A stretch of 64,000 nucleotides of DNA from Aculops lycopersici (taxonomy: Eukaryota > Arthropoda > Arachnida > Trombidiformes > Eriophyidae), in the NCBI GenBank assembly GCA_015350385.1, contig WNKI01000002.1, forward strand, positions 424,006 to 488,005, in the 5' to 3' direction. Made by a program: the position numbers and the translations under genes. Below, piece by piece: positions 20,830-33,231 of the stretch (positions are counted from its first letter, which is position 1; every line of letters starts with the position of its first letter). The notes under the pieces are model-generated. The model was not told the origin of the DNA, searched no databases, and saw only the letters and a program-made list of their open reading frames with translations.

Positions 20830-22425
20830 ATGAAGCAGCAGCAGCGAACGAATCACAAGCTAAGGTTGTCCATGTTGCTCCTGGTGGCCAGTTGCGTGAA
20901 CCTAGCGCTCCAGGCGGAAGCGGCCAGAGTAACAGGTAATAGTGATTACGCGCCGCCGCCAAGCTTAGAGTTGATCGAGCAGGTGAGGAACCAGCCAACA
21001 ACCAATGCGCCAGCGGCGGCCGCAATCGACGAGCCCCAAAACTCGGAGACAACCTCGCGAGTTGAGAGTGAGACTGAATCGGAGGATATAATGTGCAACG
21101 TGTGCTATGAAAACATTCAGGAGGCACAGAATCTATTGGATCAGCACAATTTTCTGCTTGAGAAGCAAAAGAACCTTATAAAGAAGCGGAAAAAGTCACT
21201 TGCTGGTGGAGGAGGAAACCCAAAGACTATGAGAAAGTACCAACAGCAAGAGCAATCAACAAGCACAAATAGAAGCCAAGTGTTAGGAGGAAGCAGCAGC
21301 AGCAGCAGCAGCACCTCGACCACCGGCAGCCAGGTAACCACCAGGACAAGCCGAACAGTTGGCACCGAGGCAAACTCAATTATTGTCTCTCGCCTGCTCG
21401 TGACCAGATCAACTCGGTTATCCGATAGCCAAGAGAGCAACCAGGAGCCAGTTAATCAGCAGCGAGTGGCCAGCCACCAAAAGTTTAAGGGACCAAAGAT
21501 TCGCAGTTATCCGAAGAGCGAGTCGAATTCAATCAACTCAATGAGGTTAACAACGGGAACAACAGGTGGTGGTGGTGGTGGTGGTGTTAGTGGAAAGAAG
21601 GATCCAGAGTTGGAAAATATTAGATTGAAACTGAACAAGGCACACAATGCCACCTGCAAGGCGCTAAATGCAATGCAAGATTGTCTCGAAGGATTGTCGC
21701 AAAAGTGCTACGGCAACTTGAGGTTCCATTCGTTTGAGCTATTTAGCGATCAATGGAGAAGTAAACTCAATTGTCCGTATAGAAACTATCCCAACGTTAA
21801 ACCATTGAGAAATTTGAGATCCTCGCTAGCAAACTTGGAAGCCTACGAAGATTTGCCCAAGGCGCCAAAGGTGCGACCGATCTCCTCCGACGAGGAGGTT
21901 GGCAAGCGACTCGATAGACTGCTGGCAGGAAAGAGCCGGCCTCCGTTTGGAGTGATGTTGAAGCCAACATTGACTCACTCGGGCTTCAACAAATTCCAAT
22001 CCTTGGGATCAAACTCTGGGCAATACTATCAGAATAATCAGCAGCAGCATGGAATGTCGTTGATACCAAACGATTACAGTGGTGTCAAGGGTGGTGGCAA
22101 TAAGTATGTCTCGTCAATTTATAACAACTACGCGGGTGATTCGATGCACACAATGTCAACTGATAACCAGCAGGATCAATATGCCGACCTGTCGGCCGTC
22201 CGCTTTGCACTGAATCCCTTTTTAGTTGTTCCTTGCTTCCTTGTTTTAGCCGCAATCCTTTCAACTGTTGCAATCATACTAATGAGAAGAGCAATCTACC
22301 TGGAGACTAGTGATTGCTTGTCAACAGGTGGCAGCGACAGTGATGGAAGCGAAACCAGTGGCGGCGACGGCGACGACGAGAAGCGAGACATGAATAATTT
22401 GTATGCCACAATTCAGAAGCACTAG
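20830..22425 (+). CDS. Secreted/type I membrane protein with an RGM-N-like cysteine module
   Basis: A 531-codon intronless frame from the ATG at 20830. Residues about 12-32 form a signal peptide (hydrophobic core MLLLVASCVNLALQAEA). A CxxC pair is at C89 and C92, followed by a basic coiled helix. Residues about 276-315 read TCKALNAMQDC, then CYGNLRFHS, then LNC, which matches the spacing of the N-terminal domain of repulsive guidance molecules (CKAL-x-CL-x-C-GNL-HS-x-NC). The stretches between are S/T/Q/G-rich. Residues about 463-487 are a transmembrane helix followed by a basic stop-transfer and an acidic tail. The RGM C-terminal vWF-D-like domain and GPI signal are absent, so this is not a standard RGM. 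RGM-N binds BMP ligands in vertebrates; whether this protein does is unknown. AATAAA lies at 22494-22499. It is tail to tail with the 5-HT7-like gene. Confidence 0.65.
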   Translation: MKQQQRTNHKLRLSMLLLVASCVNLALQAEAARVTGNSDYAPPPSLELIEQVRNQPTTNAPAAAAIDEPQNSETTSRVESETESEDIMCNVCYENIQEAQNLLDQHNFLLEKQKNLIKKRKKSLAGGGGNPKTMRKYQQQEQSTSTNRSQVLGGSSSSSSSTSTTGSQVTTRTSRTVGTEANSIIVSRLLVTRSTRLSDSQESNQEPVNQQRVASHQKFKGPKIRSYPKSESNSINSMRLTTGTTGGGGGGGVSGKKDPELENIRLKLNKAHNATCKALNAMQDCLEGLSQKCYGNLRFHSFELFSDQWRSKLNCPYRNYPNVKPLRNLRSSLANLEAYEDLPKAPKVRPISSDEEVGKRLDRLLAGKSRPPFGVMLKPTLTHSGFNKFQSLGSNSGQYYQNNQQQHGMSLIPNDYSGVKGGGNKYVSSIYNNYAGDSMHTMSTDNQQDQYADLSAVRFALNPFLVVPCFLVLAAILSTVAIILMRRAIYLETSDCLSTGGSDSDGSETSGGDGDDEKRDMNNLYATIQKH

Positions 22426-22607
22426 ACTCGAATGGAAGGAAGAAGAAATGCCTAAGTGATCTCAATCAATTTGCATCGAAAATTGCATCTCAAAATAAAA
22501 ACTACTACGACCTACATAAATGTTATATTATGTGATAGATTAAAGTCTTACAACTCCAAGTATGTAAAAAACTTATTTATCTTCCTCATTCATTTATACT
22601 ATAGATA

Positions 22608-22613
22608 TTTATT
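22608..22613 (-). terminator. Polyadenylation signal of the 5-HT7-like gene
   Basis: AATAAA on the minus strand, 24 bases after the stop codon. The facing gene on the + strand has its own signal at 22494-22499, so the 3' ends lie about 100 bases apart. Confidence 0.5.
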
Positions 22614-22636
22614 TATAACAGTAATATCGCGCAACA

Positions 22637-24541
22637 TCAAGTCGGTAATTGGTGCGGATATTTATTAATAGAATTTGTGTTTGAACTATTATTTTGGTGA
22701 TGATTTGGTAGAAGCCTCTGCTGCTGCTGGCCTTTGGTTAGTAGTTTACCTCCAGTACCGCCACCAAGTTGCTGTTGCTTGTTGTTGTTGTTGTTTCCAT
22801 TCTTAAAACTACTTGTTGAGTTGACACTTGTAATCACTTGATCCTGATGATGCATTGCGCCAAATTGCGCCTTATACTCATCCTTTCTAATGTGCTCATT
22901 GATTGTCATACACCTAAATAGGAGCAAGTGTTTGAATGCGTTTCTAAAATCGTGATGAAATGTAACATAGATGATGGGATTTAACAATGAATTGGCGTAG
23001 CCCAGCCAGAGGGTCAATAGGACATAGGTTCTCGGTAGGTTATTTACAGTTTCACTGAATGGTCTTAGTAAAGCTATTATAAAGAAGGGTAGCCAGCAAA
23101 TGGTGAACGCCGACATGATGACGCCCAATGTGATTGAGGCCTTCCTTTCTCGCATTACATTGCTAGTCCTCGAATTATTGTTGCTGCTGCTACTATTATT
23201 GTTATTATTATTTGAGGGTAAGAGATCGTTGGCTTGGCTGTTGGCGCTGGCTCTGTTGTTGCTTCCGTTGTTTTGATTGGCTGCCTCCATTGTTAGCATC
23301 TTCTCTTGGCTGCTTTGGTTGCTATTCAGGGTGATGGCGATGTTGTTCTTATTTGCATGAAGACCGGTTGTGGCCCGCTGCTCGGCCTCGACCACTTTCT
23401 TGGCTGCCGTGTAAATATTGTAGTATAAACAGATCATCACTATTAGAGGGATATAAAATGAGATGCAAGTTGCGTATAGCTGGTACCAGAGACTTTGGCT
23501 CACTTCGCACTTTGGGTCCTCGTCGGTTCCATACTCGTTGCCCGAAATGAGGAGCGGCGGGACTGTGAATTCATGAATGATAGTGTTGTGTTTATTATTG
23601 TTATTATCACTATCACATTGCTACTTGATTCTCTTAAGAGAAGTATAAAAGAGATTAGACAACTCTATAAAACTTACCTGAAATGAGACAAGCGCAGAAC
23701 CAGACTAAAAAGATCAGAAACAGCATGAGCCGTGTGGTTCGCTTTACGCAATATGTGAGCGGCCTTGTTATGGCCAGGTACCTGTCGATGGATATCACGC
23801 ATAGGTTTAATATAGAAGCCGTGCACGAGGTTACATCTGAAACAACGTAAACGTTGCACAACAATCGACCTAATTGCCATTTGTCATTGAGTGTTATGTA
23901 TAAACCAAAGGGCATGACGGAGGAGGCGACACACAAGTCGCTAACGGCCAATGAGATTAATAGATAGTTTGCTGGGTTTCTTAATTTTCTAACTTTTATC
24001 ACAGATAAACAGACCAACACGTTGCCCACGAAGGTAATTAATATAATAAGAGCCAAGAGCCTAAACATATAATTGTTATTTGTTGCGTCCTCAACAATTG
24101 GACTCTCCTCGTTAACCTCAAAATTTTGCTTATTGTTGTTGTTGTTGTTGTTATCGTTGCTAAATGGCGATAGTTGGCCAACAACCGAAGCCTTCAGGTG
24201 CGATTTGGTGTAATAATTTTGATCATTTAATAGTTCTAATTCAATAGTCTGTTGTACTGTTTGTTGTTGGTGCGAATATAGCTTGCCAGCCGCCAAGTCG
24301 CTAGGCTGTGCGCCGTTTGGCTCGCGCTGCCGTCGGCTCGGCGCTCCTGTTGTTGCTGCTGCTGATTGTGTCGTTGTTGCTGTTTTGGCTTCTGCTTCTG
24401 CTCCTGCCAACAAGTGCACCAAAGGACCACCTGAGGATGCTATTGTTTTGTAATTTGATGGCGCTACCTGTTGCTTTCGATGTTCATGTTCTCGATGGCG
24501 CGTCTTTTGTTGAATATTCGGTCGGCGGCGCTGCGGTGCCG

Positions 24542-24572
<31 letters not shown>

Positions 24573-24713
24573 TGGTGATGTCAAAGCAGACGGCCACGTC
24601 GGTAATCTAGCCGCGAGATGGTGATGCGACCGCCAATCAGCTCGCGACTCGTGGCTGTTGCTGTTCAGAGGAAGCGAGTTACTAGGGCTGTCGTCTGGTG
24701 GTTGAGTGGCGCA
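22637..24713 (-). CDS. 5-HT7: 5-HT7-like serotonin receptor (class A GPCR), two identified exons
   Basis: The 5' exon ends at 23678 and joins in phase to 23562-22637 across an intron with a CAG|GTAAGT donor and a TTCACAG acceptor. The join restores the PPLLISGNE start of extracellular loop 2. TM1 begins near 24068. TM3 has the amine-binding aspartate (SDVTSCTAS), then IDRYLAI. Extracellular cysteines in LLCNVYVV and PKCEVSQ can form the usual disulfide. TM5 has SFYIPL, TM6 SAFTICWLPFF, TM7 LWLGYANSLLNPIIY. TM6, TM7 and the FRC-x-IN C-terminal context closely resemble the Drosophila 5-HT7 receptor, which couples to Gs. Loop 3 and the tail have N, S and Q runs. The start is unresolved: the frame is open upstream to a stop at 24714-24716 but holds no ATG before TM1 except at 24068, so an upstream exon probably supplies the N-terminus; an acceptor-like CTGAACAG lies near 24663. 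Other biogenic amine receptors are less likely. Confidence 0.85.
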
Positions 24714-24894
24714 TCAGGTAGTTTTAGGTAGACAGTAGTAGTGGCGCCGGCGCCGGCGACAACAAAATAGATGGCAACAAGAGCCGGCAACGACAACGAC
24801 GACGTAATTTTTGGGCGCCGACCAGCAGAGTCGCATTAGTATGCATTGAAAAAAATGAGCGTTGTCAGGGTAGGTGGTTGCGATTGAAGTTTTG

Positions 24895-24955
24895 TTGTGG
24901 TTGTGATCGTGGTTGTGGTTGTGGTTGTGGTTGTGGTCGTGGTCGCGGTCGTGAA
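24895..24955. repeat. (GTGGTT)n / (GTGGTC)n hexanucleotide repeat
   Basis: About nine copies of a 6-base unit with some variation. On the minus strand it would encode His-Asn and His-Asp runs, explaining a spurious H/N/D-rich frame there. Confidence 0.85.
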
Positions 24956-26551
24956 TGATAGTGGCATGCGTTAAAGTGGCGAGCAAAACGAGGTTAAGTT
25001 GAGTCACGGCAAAACCCGGACGCCACATTATACGCCGTCGAGTTTGCAGTCGCGTCGTCGTCGTCGTCAGTTGGTTTGTTGGTCGGTGGTTGTTGGCGAG
25101 ACACAAGCGATGGAGTTAGCGGGCGCGCAACGCAGGTAAAGGTGCGAGTTTTAATTCAGTTAGACATTTGGGGGAGTCGAGTTGGCAGGGTTAGTGGCGG
25201 CGCAAGTGTGTTTATGTGTGCGGCGAGTAAAGTAACACAGCCGCGTTGCAATTACACGCACAGGTGATTGTAATTGTCAATATTGTGTTACATTTTTAGT
25301 TTGCCAAGTGTCAATTTCATTTAGGCGAGTCGCGCGTCCAAGTGTCGAGTGTTTTTTCGTTGTTGAGGGAACGAGCGAGAGAAAGAGAGGAGGAAGTGGG
25401 TTAGCTCGTTGAGTTTGGTAGACAAGACACACATCTAGTGATCGTTTTGGCTCAGTAAAAAGTCTAGACTAGAGAGTGAGAGCGAGAGAGAAAGAGAAGT
25501 CGGGCGCACTCGCATCTAACTAAGCGACCAATATTATAGCGCCTACTTTAATTAGTTGGATTCTCGTTGGAGTTTACTGGTAAGAAGTGGAGAAAAGTTG
25601 CTTAGTCGGAAAATCTTTCGACGTTTGCCGGCCGAGCGACTGACTGGATGGTGGTTATTCAGATAGAATAGATGAAAAAATGATGAGCGCGTAATGAGCT
25701 GTCGCGTTAGTTGACTTGACAATCGGACGCAATTATTATCCTGCTCGTTGTCCCTTTCGTCGAGGGCGTTGCGAAAGAAATTTCAAGTTTGGAGAGAGTT
25801 TTAAAATTGCGCAAAAGTCGTGCTATTCTCCCTCGGAGGCCGAAACTTTTCGCATTCATTTGCGAGTCGCGAGTCGCGAGTCGCGACTTGTGAGGAAGGA
25901 AGAAGGAGAAGACGTAGAAATGGAAGTGAGAAAAGAAGCGAGTTTATTGAAAAGTCAACAAGGCGACGAAGTTTGCACCTAACGAGAGACTTGCAAGTCG
26001 AAGAAGAAAGTAGAGAGACTAACTGGATGGACTCTCTATTATATGTGCACTATAGCCAGCAGCTAACGCGCTACGAGGCGATATAAAATAAAATATAATA
26101 TAAAAGGTTTGAAAGGAGCAGCCAGCTCATTATCAATGAGCCAGCAAGAGCAACAGCAGCAGCAGCAACTAGAAGGCACATGGGAGCACAAGATAATGGC
26201 AATGGAATACCGCAAATTGGATCCAACTGACTGACTGACTGACTAGCAGACTGTAGGTCTGTTGTGCAACTAAACAGCAAGTAGCTTGCCATTGTGCAGC
26301 AACCAGATGATCTTTTGGCTCACTAGCTTGGTCGTCGTCGCGTTTGCTAACCGACGCTTCAGTCAATGACAACAATCTCACATCCATCTCGTATCATAAT
26401 TCACGGCTCACCTCTCGCTTCTCGTTTAGTTGGTGAGTCGGCGAGTCAGTCAGTCAACTAGTCGGTTTCAATGAGTGTTTGTGTTGAGTTTGCTCTTATC
26501 GTTGTCATTTATGTCTTTCTTTCTGTCTATCTGTCTGTCTGGTTGCTATGC

Positions 26552-26602
26552 TTGTTTTCCTGACGGTTGCGGCGTCACTCACCACAACCGTCAGAAAAAC
26601 AA
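26552..26602 (-). other. 21-bp hairpin with 9-base loop
   Basis: Left arm 26552-26572 and right arm 26582-26602 are complementary with two mismatches that both become G-U pairs if the minus strand is transcribed. The loop is 9 bases. The design is the same as the hairpin at 1776-1834. Confidence 0.3.
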
Positions 26603-28615
26603 AAAACGACGGCCAACTCAATGGGCGTCAGAAAGGACTTTCAACAGGAAGGTGCTAACTGGATCAAGTGTATCCATTGGCGCGTTTTAGCTGATGCCGC
26701 CAGTCAGCGAGTGAGTCAGTGAGTTTGTTAGTCAAAAGTGAAACTGCAGATATGATTAAAACTACACTCGCAAGCTCCAAACTTCAACTCGAATCCAACT
26801 ATCGGCTAACTAAACAAAAGAGCCGCGAGTTGTTCGGAAGTTCGCTAGTAGCTTGCCAGTGGTGGCGGCGCCACCGTCGTCGTCGTCGTCGCCGCCGCAG
26901 CTTATGCTTAATGGCCTGTGCTCTTTTGCACTGTCGCAACTTGTAAGTCAACCGGCGTATCAAACTGCACTCTCTTCAATTCCAAGTCCCATCGGCTTTT
27001 GGTCGGTTAAACGGCGGGAGCTCAGGATCGTAATTGTGGCCACGATTCAAAGGGAAGCTAATGATTCCGTGCCATTTGCTCGCCGATCAGCTTAAGTTGC
27101 GCTTGCGGTCGTCCCAAAATCGCAGCTTCGATTGTTCCGACCGAGAGTCACATTAAGTGACACACATTCACTGGATCTCCAAGGATCAAGAGTTTAATTT
27201 GCAACACCAACCAAAAGCACCGTTAGATTGCCACCAACCACTTGAGAGCCACTAACGACGCAAACCTAAGCTCACGTTAGTGGCGCAACTTTTAACGATT
27301 TCATCGGATGTTTGGTTTTCTCTCTCTCTCTCTCTCTTTTGGGTCACTTGGCCAGGTGCAAATGATGATTCAGTTTGAGGCTGTGGTTCTCGGATTGGAT
27401 TGTTGATTTAAGTTGCGCTCTTTGCCCTTCCACTTTAGTGTAATATGGTTTCGATTTCGCATTTAAAACAAGCAAAAACAGTATATGCTACGAAAGCTCA
27501 AACACACTCCGGATGCGAGAGGAATCCGAAAAGGTAGGCGGTGGTTGTTGTTGTTGCTCCTCTAGCTGCAGGGAGCAACCTTCCCTGCAGCTAGCTCGGC
27601 TCCCGCCGAGTATATCGCAACCCCAAGCAATCGATCATTTTCGAAGCGCTGAATCGCGGAAGCAACTTCGCCCACTCTATTGCCACTGCCGCCGTAACCG
27701 GAAGTCCAAGTCGCTCGGCGCGCCTAGCGGTGCACATCAAGCTCACCGGCGGCTATCCTCTCCGAGTCTCGTTGTGTCCGCTAATGCTGATGTCGTCGCT
27801 TGGTCTGCATTGCAGCGTGACGGTCGCGCACTTACAAGTTTCCCATCTTCGAGTTGAGTGAAAAACCTCAAGCAACTTGAAGCGTCGCCTCGCGTTGCGT
27901 AAGAATCGGAGAGAAGGCCACCGCGCCACTCGATGGGATTCCAATCGGTCGGTCTAGCTGAAATTCCCTTGTACCCCCTCCCCCTTTGCGTCGGACTCTA
28001 GATGGCTGGCTGGCTGATCGACATCAGCGGGCTTAAACCCCAACTCGTCGGCTCCCTTGTCGATTTAAAGCCAACCAACGACGACGATTACGACGACGGC
28101 GACGACGACCGACCACGACCGACGAGCCTGGCGACGGAAAGGGGGAGTCGTCGCTAGCGCTTCTTGGCGGTAGATGTGGATTTATTTACCATTGCATGCA
28201 TGCATCTAGAAAGCAAGAGGGAGAATCTTCGTCCAGCTTTCCCTTTAAACCGGAAGCCACTAGCTCTAACTGAGATTAACCTGATTGGCGAGACTCTGGC
28301 TCGCTGGTACCCTGCGGGAGGAATTGAGTTCCCTGCGTTTCTTCTCGTGCAACAAGCAGAGAAGAGAAAGAGAGAGAGGGAAGAAAAATTTGCGAGCTCA
28401 GCAGCTAGAATTAATCCAAATCTCTTTTTCCCCTAAGAGTCTTAGAGAGTTACAAGTTGGCCGCAACATCCAAATTGAGTTTGCTTAAGCCAAAGCTAAA
28501 GCTAATGCCTGAGCCTCGGATAGCGAGAAACACAATTGCCAACGCGAAAAGCCCATTTGATTTAACCCTCGCATTCGGGCTAATAAACGAGCGAGATGAA
28601 ACGACGACAACGACC

Positions 28616-28637
28616 ACGAGCCACTTAAGTGGCTCGT
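28616..28637. repeat. 22-bp perfect palindrome
   Basis: The 22 bases centred on CTTAAG read the same on both strands with no loop. It may bind a dimeric protein or be a chance product of repeat-rich DNA. Confidence 0.5.
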
Positions 28638-30112
28638 TATTTACCGCCCATAATACTCGGCCAGGCTCCCCATTGGCAAGCTAGACTCGTCGAGACCGCA
28701 AACTAGAGGAGCAGCAAACTAATGAAGCCGCAAGCAGGCGACAAACAATGACTGCAAACGCAACGAGCGATTGGCGGCGTCACTCGTTAGAGGCCAGCCG
28801 CATCGGTGGCGTCATTGTCTCTTGTTGGTCGCCATCGTTGCAGCCTTCAATTCTGCTTGCTCCACTCGAAACCTGCTCCTCAAATCGCCGTGTGCATCAC
28901 AATGGGCAAACCTCTACACTAGACCACCGTCTACCATTACATTGGCGCGAGTAGAACTACAACGACGACGACGACGACGACGAAAGTGACCAACGGGAGC
29001 CGGCAAAATTGTCGATTGTGTTGACTGTCTCTAGTCTGCTCGCTCGCAACCAACTCGCGACAAAACCTGACGTCTCAATATCGTCGTCGTTAGCTCGAAC
29101 GAACTTAGAGCCGTTAATTAATGTTGTTCCCTTTCCCGTTTGTTTCGTTGCCAGCCAAAGGGTGTCAAATTGGTAAGAAATTTTCCCCTGCCCATCTGCC
29201 TGCCTGCTTATCTTACGCCTCGTTGGCGAGTATAGTAAACTGCACGAAAAGGAAAAGGAAGCAAACAAATTACCTGCTAGTCGCCTGGTTAAGTTGACGG
29301 GTGCCGCATCGAAGCATCTCATTGGTGGTGGTATTCGAATGGGGGGTAGCAGCGATGAAACCTTGCCAGTGGAAGCGATGAAAGAGCACGACGCGTGCCT
29401 CACTCGACCACATAACCTAAACTGATTAACTTAGCTTGTCGTCGCCAAGTGAAACTCGCTGGCGCCACCCAAGAGTTCCAACGGCGGCAGTGGAATTAAG
29501 GAAACCGATACTGCAAGTCGCTAGGCGCCGGAAATCGATTCAGCTAATCACAGCGCGCGCCGCGTGTAGCTGCGGCGCAGAGCTTCCGACCCACTAGCTG
29601 CGGAAGTAGTAACACTGAAAGCAGTGGCCATCAAATGAGCCAGTGTCCAGCTATTCTAAATTTGAACTCAACTAGCCGCCAGCTGGCAGAAGCTCGGAGG
29701 CGCATCTGCTCTCACTCGGTTGCCTGCCAGTTTCTCGCTTCCCGTCTCTCGACTCGACTAGCTTGTCAGCTAGTAATTTCATATCGCTACCACAAGCGCT
29801 GCTTATTGGATACCCCTGCACACAAAGCAAACCAAGTTTAGCAAACCTCTGCAGCCGGCTAATACGTTTGACCAGTCCGTCGGCTGTCAGTTGCTTTGTT
29901 GCCGCTCACTCTAGCGAGCGGTAACATCTCCAGTGTTGACGTTCGGCCATATAGCACGACACAACACGTCGCCCGAACTCGGGCCTCAGTTTCGTGTGCT
30001 ACTGAAGTGAGGAATTGGATTGGAAGCGACTCAAAAGCGAAACGTCTTGTACTCGCCGTCTTAGTCGTCGCTTAGTAGTTTCCGTCGTTTGGCAAGCTAG
30101 TCAGTCAGCTAG

Positions 30113-30143
<31 letters not shown>

Positions 30144-30155
30144 TCAGTCAGTCAG
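30113..30155. repeat. (CAGC)n(CAGT)n tetranucleotide repeat
   Basis: A run of CAGC units passes directly into CAGT units. Shorter copies of the same units recur across the window (for example 2538-2550, 26228-26247). Confidence 0.85.
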
Positions 30156-33100
30156 TTGCTTTAAGTCCAGGGAGTAAAGGCAAACAAAGTTTTAGAGCTC
30201 CCGGTTCTAGTTTGGAAATTATTACTATTGCTATAACTATTATTATTAGTATTATTATTAATATTGTGAATTTGGATGCTCGTAGTTATGACGGCGGCGG
30301 CGGCTGTTGCTGCTGTTACTGCAAGCAAACCGAGCCGTTTAGCTCCACTGAACTTTCTTCAACTTCACTAAAGCGACTAGAATCTGAAAGACAGAGCCCC
30401 GGAGGAGGAAACGGAAGCGAGTGGATCGAGTTTCTTCCAGCTGATAAACGGAAAGGACCTTTGCGCCCAACTCACAAGGAAACTCATATCTCTGCTCGCC
30501 ATCTCTCATGCTCTCAACCGTCTCCATTCGTCGGCTGCCACTCACTTCCGTTTGTTGGCCAAACTGACCGACAAAGTTAGCCAGTTGATTGGACTTCATA
30601 CATCAGCCGGCTTTTGCTCACTTTAAACGTTTCTCTGCCAGTCATTCAGTCGTTCGAAAAGTTGCTATGAGCTCACGCGATGAATTATTGGTTACAGTTT
30701 TGGGATATAGAGCGAGCGAGCGAGCGAGAGAGAGAGAGAGAGAGTTTCCGACGTTTTAGTTTGAGGAGGAAGGAGAGGGAAAGGGAAAACATTTGGAAGA
30801 AACAATAAACCACATCCGGTTAACAAGAGTGGACTTCGGCTGGACCACTTTGCTCACTAACCTAAGCTTTCCTCTGCGACTTGCCCTCCAGATTTGCGGT
30901 CCCACAAACTCGCCAATCTCGTGGGAGTTGGTTAAAGTTCAAGCTGAACCAGTTGGAACTAAAGCAAAGCAGAGCAGACTAAACTCGCTCCTTCCCAAAT
31001 GATGGCTCCAGATACAATAGAGTCCTTGAGTTAAGTTTGCCGAAACTAACGTTAAGTTTAGTTGATTCCACTCATACTTAGACTCCAACTAAAGGTTTGC
31101 CAGCTAAAGGTGTGCGAGCCGATTGAGCCAATTGAAACTCGTCGCTATCGATCGGATCAACTTGAGGTTGCCGTTAAATTTAACCGCTAAACAATGGGCC
31201 AGCTACTTGGCGTCGTGGTGGTGCAATTTTCGTAGTCGCTATAGTTGTTGTCTTGACGACGAGCAACCAGCAAGACGGAAACTGAAACCACCGAGACCAA
31301 CCACCAAGACCGCGATCGTAGGAGATTTCCCACCCGTTAGCCACAAGCAACCAATCGATAGACGAGCAAACCTCAAGGGCCACAAAACCCAATACAATTG
31401 AGACGCAAACTTGTGGCCTTTAAAACGACCAACAAACCTGGGGACTCTAATGGGATCATCTTGAAAACCGGCCCGTTTTGTTGCAACCCCATGTAAGTGT
31501 ATACAACTCTCACTCCACAAATATTGGCTTTCGCAAACAAACTCTCTCGTTCTAAGGGCAACAAGCAGAGTTTTGCAACTTAGTCCATTGGTCCATCTCC
31601 TCTCTCTGATCTGCTTCCTTCAAGTTCCAATCTGAATCCAGTGAGACCCCAAAGCGAAACTCTCTAGGGAGTGGGACAAAAGTCGCGCGCGAGACACTCG
31701 ATGGCCGTCCATTGAGTTGTCGTCGGTTTTCTGCTAGTCTTGTATTTCTTGGTGGCAAAGTGACCGAAACTTGGATAGAGAGAGACTATGAGAGTGGATA
31801 GTTAGAGTAGCGGCTCCCGTAACTTGGGACCCACAATCGGGTATTTCGCTCTAATCAAGGAGCCGGCAACGCAACTGAAGTGGCCCTCGGAGGGCGGATT
31901 TGGCGTCGAGCTCTCCTCAATGGGAAAAGACGAAGCTTCGACGACTTCCAACTTGACGACGACCACGACGTTAGCCCCAAGAGAGGATTTGCGTCGTTGC
32001 CATAACACGACGACGCCAAGCTGGCGGAATTGAATGTTTTGCATTCGCCTTGAATAGCACAAGCGCGTGATTTGAATTATCTACGGACTTTAAGTTTTGC
32101 TTAGCTTTTTGGCTCTCAGCTTTACGATGGCTGGACTCCGTTGTGTTGTTCCATTTGACTTGCGAAAACATTGAACACATGACCAAAGAGTGACCAGCAA
32201 CCAGTTTCAAGGTGCCAGTCGGACTCAAGACGTCCGTTGGCGCTGTCGTTGGTGTTATTGCAAAGCGGAAGTGTGATCTAATGAAGATTCCCCGAGGAGT
32301 TTGGAGATCGATTGTTGAACGGCGCACAGCCACTCTCATCAGTTGGCTCGGCGTTTGCATCTGCGCCACACTAATACGCTTCCGGTTTCAAATGAAAGAG
32401 CCCTCTGGTCAGTGGGCCGAGCGGATGGAGGCGAGCAAATTCAATAACAAGTGGCGAACGTGATATGAGTGATGCTGGCAAATATCGCGAGTTTAGAGAG
32501 TTTCCTCCGAGTCTCTGAGTTTCCCAGTGAGTAACCTAAGGCTCTGCGGCCAACTCTCGTTGTTGCTGTTGTTTAGGTTGATGTTGTTGGGCTGGTAATC
32601 GTCTCGAGTGTGCAACAATAAAGACACGTAGAATCCCCGCTTCCATTGTGCGCCCTTCTGGCTGCAGGAGAATAGTGCCACGAGTAAGCCAGAGACCGAT
32701 TGACCAAAACTAGCAACGGAAAACAAGAAGCTCAACTCGATAAGCTCGCCAATGCAAACCGCGCTAACACATTTACATTTGCATCGAGTTAGAGTTTGTG
32801 TTGGAGTTAGAGTTGGAGCTAGCTAGCGAGCGAGCGAGAGAGAGAATAGCAAACACACATCGCAACTTTTGCGCTACTCCTTTCGGCTGCTTGACCACGA
32901 GCTATGCTCTCGACGACGCCGACCACTACGACTGCTACCACGAAGACGAGCCAATTGAATTGCTGAGTATCCTTGAGTAGAAGCAGCAGTGGGCCTGCGG
33001 TTGGCAATGAGATTACTATAACTAAAACTAAAACTACGGCGAGCAAGTGTTGCCGCAGATGCATGTATCCCGATCGAACACACAAACACAATTGGCATAT

Positions 33101-33231
33101 GTTGTCCTCTCGTCTCGTCTCGTATCGTTTCGTGTTGATGCTGATAACAAGAGCGCCGCCAGCTCACCTGCCCGAACCTCTGGCAAGACCAGATGTGTTG
33201 CTGATGTTCCAGCCGCCGAGCTTAACATTAA

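Noticed and set aside
24714..25106. Minus-strand frame with His/Asn repeats upstream of the 5-HT7-like gene, which could have been its N-terminal exon
   Set aside because: The bulk is the GTGGTT repeat, and no donor joining it in phase to the receptor exon could be defined.
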